From Kribbella qitaiheensis (GTDB lineage Bacteria; Actinomycetota; Actinomycetes; Propionibacteriales; Kribbellaceae), in assembly GCF_014217565.1 (NCBI RefSeq), contig NZ_CP043661.1, positions 2,976,001 to 3,040,000 on the forward strand: DNA of 64,000 nt, read 5' to 3'. Position numbers and translations under genes: made by a program. How positions within the stretch are numbered: the first letter of the stretch is position 1; each line of letters begins with the position of its first letter. The notes below the pieces were generated by a model. The model was not told the DNA's origin and did no database searches. It was given only the letters and a program-made list of their open reading frames with translations. Of this stretch, positions 61,791-64,000 are shown in pieces.

Positions 61791-61982
61791 GTAAAAGCAA
61801 GACCCCTCCGAGTATGAGTCGGAGGGGCCCTGTACAGAGCTGAAGGAAGGTGACGTCTCCAGCTTCCCGGAACGGTCCGTCGGGTCCAGCAGACCCCGTC
61901 ACCGGTCTACCTCGGTGGGGATCCCCACCGCTAAGGGTCCTCGGCTTCCGTCCGACCCGCCGCTCCGATTGGAACAGCGTGT
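61791..61982 (-). ncRNA. candidate stand-alone structured small RNA
   Basis: On the minus strand TTGTGC (62016-62011), 17 bp, then TAGAAA (61993-61988) form a good promoter. About 190 nt downstream is a strong intrinsic terminator: CCCCTCCGA-7 nt-TCGGAGGGG (61827-61803) followed by TCTTGCTTTTA. Between are GGGTCGG...CCGAGGACCC, the perfect palindrome CGGTGGGGATCCCCACCG and GGGTCTGCTGGACCC hairpins, and GGTGACG with CGTCACC. The RNA is antisense-convergent to the glycosidase gene, so it is not a leader. A 29-codon ORF (ATG near 61987) overlaps the -10 and is unlikely to be the product. No known family was recognised. Confidence 0.6.
61803..61827 (-). terminator. intrinsic terminator of the candidate small RNA
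   Basis: A nine-base-pair perfect stem (CCCCTCCGA/TCGGAGGGG) with a 7-nt loop is followed on the minus strand by a T-rich tail. It is the most canonical terminator in the window. Confidence 0.85.
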
Positions 61983-62061
61983 CGACATTTCTACCTTTCG
62001 CGCCGGAGCCGCACAACCCCTTCTGATCAAGAGTTCCCGGCAATTCGCGACCACGCGCGTG

Positions 62062-62127
62062 TCGTCCACAGTGCGTGCCCGCCCATCCACAGAAACGAGC
62101 CGACTTATACACAGGCCCTGTGCATAA
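62062..62127. other. cluster of DnaA-box-like 9-mers
   Basis: TTATACACA (62105-62113) and TTATGCACA (reverse, 62127-62119) both match the classic TTWTNCACA box and form an inverted pair 5 bp apart; TCGTCCACA (62062) and CCATCCACA (62083) are weaker matches. No dnaA or dnaN is nearby, so it is not the origin; a DnaA-titration site or chance are the options. It lies in the gap 61716-62163, whose other contents are the palindrome and small RNA. Confidence 0.45.
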
Positions 62128-62163
62128 CCCACCGTCGTACCGACATCGGGTGACCGTCAGCAA

Positions 62164-62559
62164 CTACTCCCAGCGGAAGAACTTCGCGGCGAGCCCGATG
62201 CATGCGGCGGCCACCGCGACCAGTGCGATCAGATGAGCGGCGCCGGGCCAGTGGCCGGCCCAGGCGTCCTGCATGCTCGTCATGCCCGCACCCATCGGGG
62301 TGATGTCACGGACCCAGCGGATGGCATCCGGCATCAGGTCGCCCGGGGTCCAGACCCCCGCGAAGAACATGCTCGGGAAGAACAGGATGTTGCCGACGAT
62401 GCTCGCGCCCTTGGCGGTCGAGACGAGTCCGGCGATCAGCAGTCCGATGGAGAGTTCGGCAACGGAGTACGGGATCACGGAGACGGCGAAAGCCAGCGGT
62501 GAGGCGGGAAGATCGGCGCCGAAGACGAGGCTGCCGAGCCCGAGGATCAGGACGATCAC
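62164..62559 (-). pseudogene. ABC-2 permease, C-terminal part only
   Basis: About 131 residues remain: VLILGLGSLVFGADLPASPL, SVIPYSVAELSIGLLIAGLV, GASIVGNILFFPSMFFAGVW and the last helix HLIALVAVAAACIGLAAKFF, the C-terminal half of an ABC-2 permease (normally 240-280 residues). Its first residues are joined directly to the truncated ATPase gene (4-bp overlap of frames at 62556-62559). The N-terminal three or so helices and start are missing, so it cannot be functional as it stands. Confidence 0.85.
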
Positions 62560-63188
62560 GACGACGCGATCCGGTCGCAGAGGTACTCGGCTTCCTCCAT
62601 GAAGTGCGTGACCAGGATGATCGTGACGCCGTCGGCGCGGATCTGCTTGACCAGCTCCCAGGTGTCCCGGCGGCCCTGCGGGTCGAGGCCGGTGGTGAGC
62701 TCGTCGAGGATCGCGATCTTCGGATTGCCGATCAGCGCGAGTGCGATCGACAGCCGTTGCTTCTGGCCACCGGAGAGCTTGGCGAACGCGGTGTTGCGGA
62801 CCTTGGTCAGGCCGAGCCGCTCCAGCATTTCGGCCGGATCGGCGGGTGAGGGGTAGAAGGACGCGTACAGCTCGAGCGCCTCGCCGGCCTTGATCCGGTC
62901 CGGGAGTTCGCTCGCCTGCAGCTGGACGCCGACCAGCGAGGTGATCTCGGTGCGGTGCTTGCGCGGATCCAGGCCGAGGACGCGGATCACGCCGCTGTCC
63001 GGCGTACGGAGGCCGGCGATCGACTCGACGGTGGTGGTCTTGCCGGCGCCGTTCGGGCCGAGGATGCCGAAGATCTCGCCGGACCGGACGGTCAGTGAGA
63101 CGTCCTCGACGGCCACGGTCGCGCCGTAGGTCTTGCGGAGGTTGCTAACGGCAACCAGATCGTTGTTCTCCAGCTTGTTTTCGGGCAT
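62556..63188 (-). pseudogene. ABC transporter ATPase, C-terminal third deleted
   Basis: From ATG 63188 (SD GGAGG) it has Walker A FGILGPNGAGKTTTVESIAG, signature KLSGGQKQRLSIALAL, Walker B IAILDELTTGLDP and the H-loop VTHFMEEAEYLCDRI. The chain then ends ASS and a stop, after only 210 residues; relatives have about 300. The catalytic core may be intact, but the C-terminal domain is lost together with the permease N-terminus in one deletion of roughly 600-700 bp. It follows the membrane protein gene on the same strand. Confidence 0.85.
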
Positions 63189-63230
63189 GGCAGAGCCTCC
63201 CTTGGCGCTTCAGGGGGTTACGGAAAGAGG

Positions 63231-64000
63231 TCAGCCCTTGGCGGGCTTGAGCCCTATCGGACGAATCAGCAGGTAGCCGAAGTACAGGCCGAGTGCGCTC
63301 ACGGCGATCACTCCCGGTACGGCGACTGCCAGCGGTGGACGGTGGTAGCCGGTGTTCTCCAGCGCCTGGGCGATCCATTGCGCCACCAGCAGGAATTCCG
63401 CGGCGGCCGCCGGCAGTACGCCGAGCGGGAGCAACGCGAGACCCTTCCAGAAGCCGAACCGGTAGAACCCGATGCCGAGTAGCCAGCCGGCGACTTCGTG
63501 CGACACGATCAGCAGGAAGAACTCGGTGAAGATCAGCCCGACCTGCGAGGTCTTGGTGAACAGATGCGGATTCTCGAGTGCCTGGGTCAGCCCGGCCCAG
63601 GTGTAGATCACGCGCTCCACCTGGTAGACGAGCACCCAGAGCAGCGCGATGCCGGCCGCGGTACCGACCAGCAGGACGCCGCTGGCGATGGCGAACATCC
63701 GCCGGGTCACTCCGTGCGCGATCATCAGCGTGAACAACGCCGGTGTGAGGGTGATGCCGATCGCGGCCGAGAAGTACTTCGGCGATTGGGTGCCGTAGTC
63801 CCACATGCTGTGGTCGAGGCCGCCGCCGACGTACTGGGTGATCAGACCGCCGATGGTGAACGACACGATCATCACGAGGCAGTACCCGAGGATCATCGGA
63901 CGGAGGCCGATCATCATCGCCTGCAGCACCCGGCGCAAGCGACCGCCGGCCGTGGCGGTGCCCGGCAGGGCCGCAGTACGGGCTTGGGTCGCGGCGGCGC
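63231..64000 (-). CDS. membrane protein of the ABC operon, start outside or near the window edge
   Basis: At least 235 residues with six hydrophobic segments (PMILGYCLVMIVSFTIGGLI, FSAAIGITLTPALFTLMIAH, FAIASGVLLVGTAAGIALLW, LIFTEFFLLIVSHEVAGWLL, LALLPLGVLPAAAAEFLLVA, VAVPGVIAVSALGLYFGYLL). No named family is recognised; it looks like an ABC-2-associated integral membrane protein. The frame stays open to the window's right edge, so the true start may be at a TTG/GTG near 63938 or beyond 64000. It is followed 42 bp later by the ATPase gene. Confidence 0.7.
   Translation of the reverse strand, partial: AAATQARTAALPGTATAGGRLRRVLQAMMIGLRPMILGYCLVMIVSFTIGGLITQYVGGGLDHSMWDYGTQSPKYFSAAIGITLTPALFTLMIAHGVTRRMFAIASGVLLVGTAAGIALLWVLVYQVERVIYTWAGLTQALENPHLFTKTSQVGLIFTEFFLLIVSHEVAGWLLGIGFYRFGFWKGLALLPLGVLPAAAAEFLLVAQWIAQALENTGYHRPPLAVAVPGVIAVSALGLYFGYLLIRPIGLKPAKG

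Noticed and set aside
61899..61987. A 29-codon leader peptide in the small-RNA region (MSTRCSNRSGGSDG...)
   Set aside because: Its ATG overlaps the predicted -10 box and no regulated gene lies downstream; a structured RNA explains the sequence better.
62041..62130. Replication origin
   Set aside because: DnaA-like boxes are present, but there are only about four and no dnaA, dnaN or AT-rich unwinding region nearby.

Overview
The window is high-GC actinobacterial chromosome: strong G/C at third codon positions, GTG and TTG starts, many small TetR/MarR/PadR/GntR-type regulators, F420-type (LLM) oxidoreductases, an LCP protein, an ECF42-type sigma factor with a DGPF partner, and a single-chain (alpha-beta fused) glycyl-tRNA synthetase. 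The mix looks like a soil actinomycete of the Kribbella/Nocardioidaceae type; that placement is inference. No phage, plasmid, transposase, CRISPR array, rRNA or tRNA was seen.

Layout. 1-9.6 kb: a truncated TetR gene, a GntR-LacI regulator divergent from a secreted family-8 polysaccharide lyase, a YCII protein, acetyltransferases, a frameshifted methyltransferase, a TetR/SDR pair with three operator copies, and an exported acid phosphatase. 9.6-15.5 kb: metH behind a strong SAH-riboswitch candidate, then a translationally coupled MFS pump/TetR pair. 15.6-25.7 kb: cupin/epimerase operon, a repeat-rich gap, an HtrA-like protease, TetR/SDR and MocR/FAD-oxidoreductase pairs, RNase Z. 25.7-32.5 kb: glycyl-tRNA synthetase flanked by several broken genes. 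32.8-41.9 kb: superoxide dismutase, a three-gene overlapping operon (two paralogous hydrolases and a DUF1905-type protein), the ECF42/DGPF pair, an LCP gene with a frameshift, and a DrrAB-type exporter divergent from its TetR gene. 42-52 kb: SDR, a membrane protein, a GntR-TetR fusion regulator divergent from an FAD monooxygenase, a HhH glycosylase-like protein, and a 2,4-dienoyl-CoA-reductase-like enzyme coupled to a PadR regulator. 52.5-57.5 kb: an alkylation-repair operon (Ada-AlkA, truncated GNAT, Ogt), an SDR, a MarR remnant and an LLM oxidoreductase. 57.6-64 kb: a palindrome array, a LacI regulator and secreted six-hairpin glycosidase (both frameshifted), a probable small RNA, and an ABC operon whose ATPase and permease are fused by a deletion.

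Two themes stand out. First, the gaps are rich in structured repeats: at least three dispersed palindromic families, several tandem arrays (23, 26, 29, 44, 50, 56 and 84 bp units), a 100-bp element with perfect 20-bp inverted ends, and a GTACTGCG octamer far above chance. Second, an unusual number of genes are broken. Four carry one extra G on the coding strand, and about ten are truncated remnants that still show good codon usage. The single-base shifts look like base-calling errors or very recent mutations; the truncations look like deletion scars or assembly collapses. Both need checking against raw reads. The best functional signals are the SAH riboswitch, the stand-alone small RNA near 61.8-62.0 kb and the recurrent gene-end palindrome TTGCGTCCGAA...TTCGGACGCAA.
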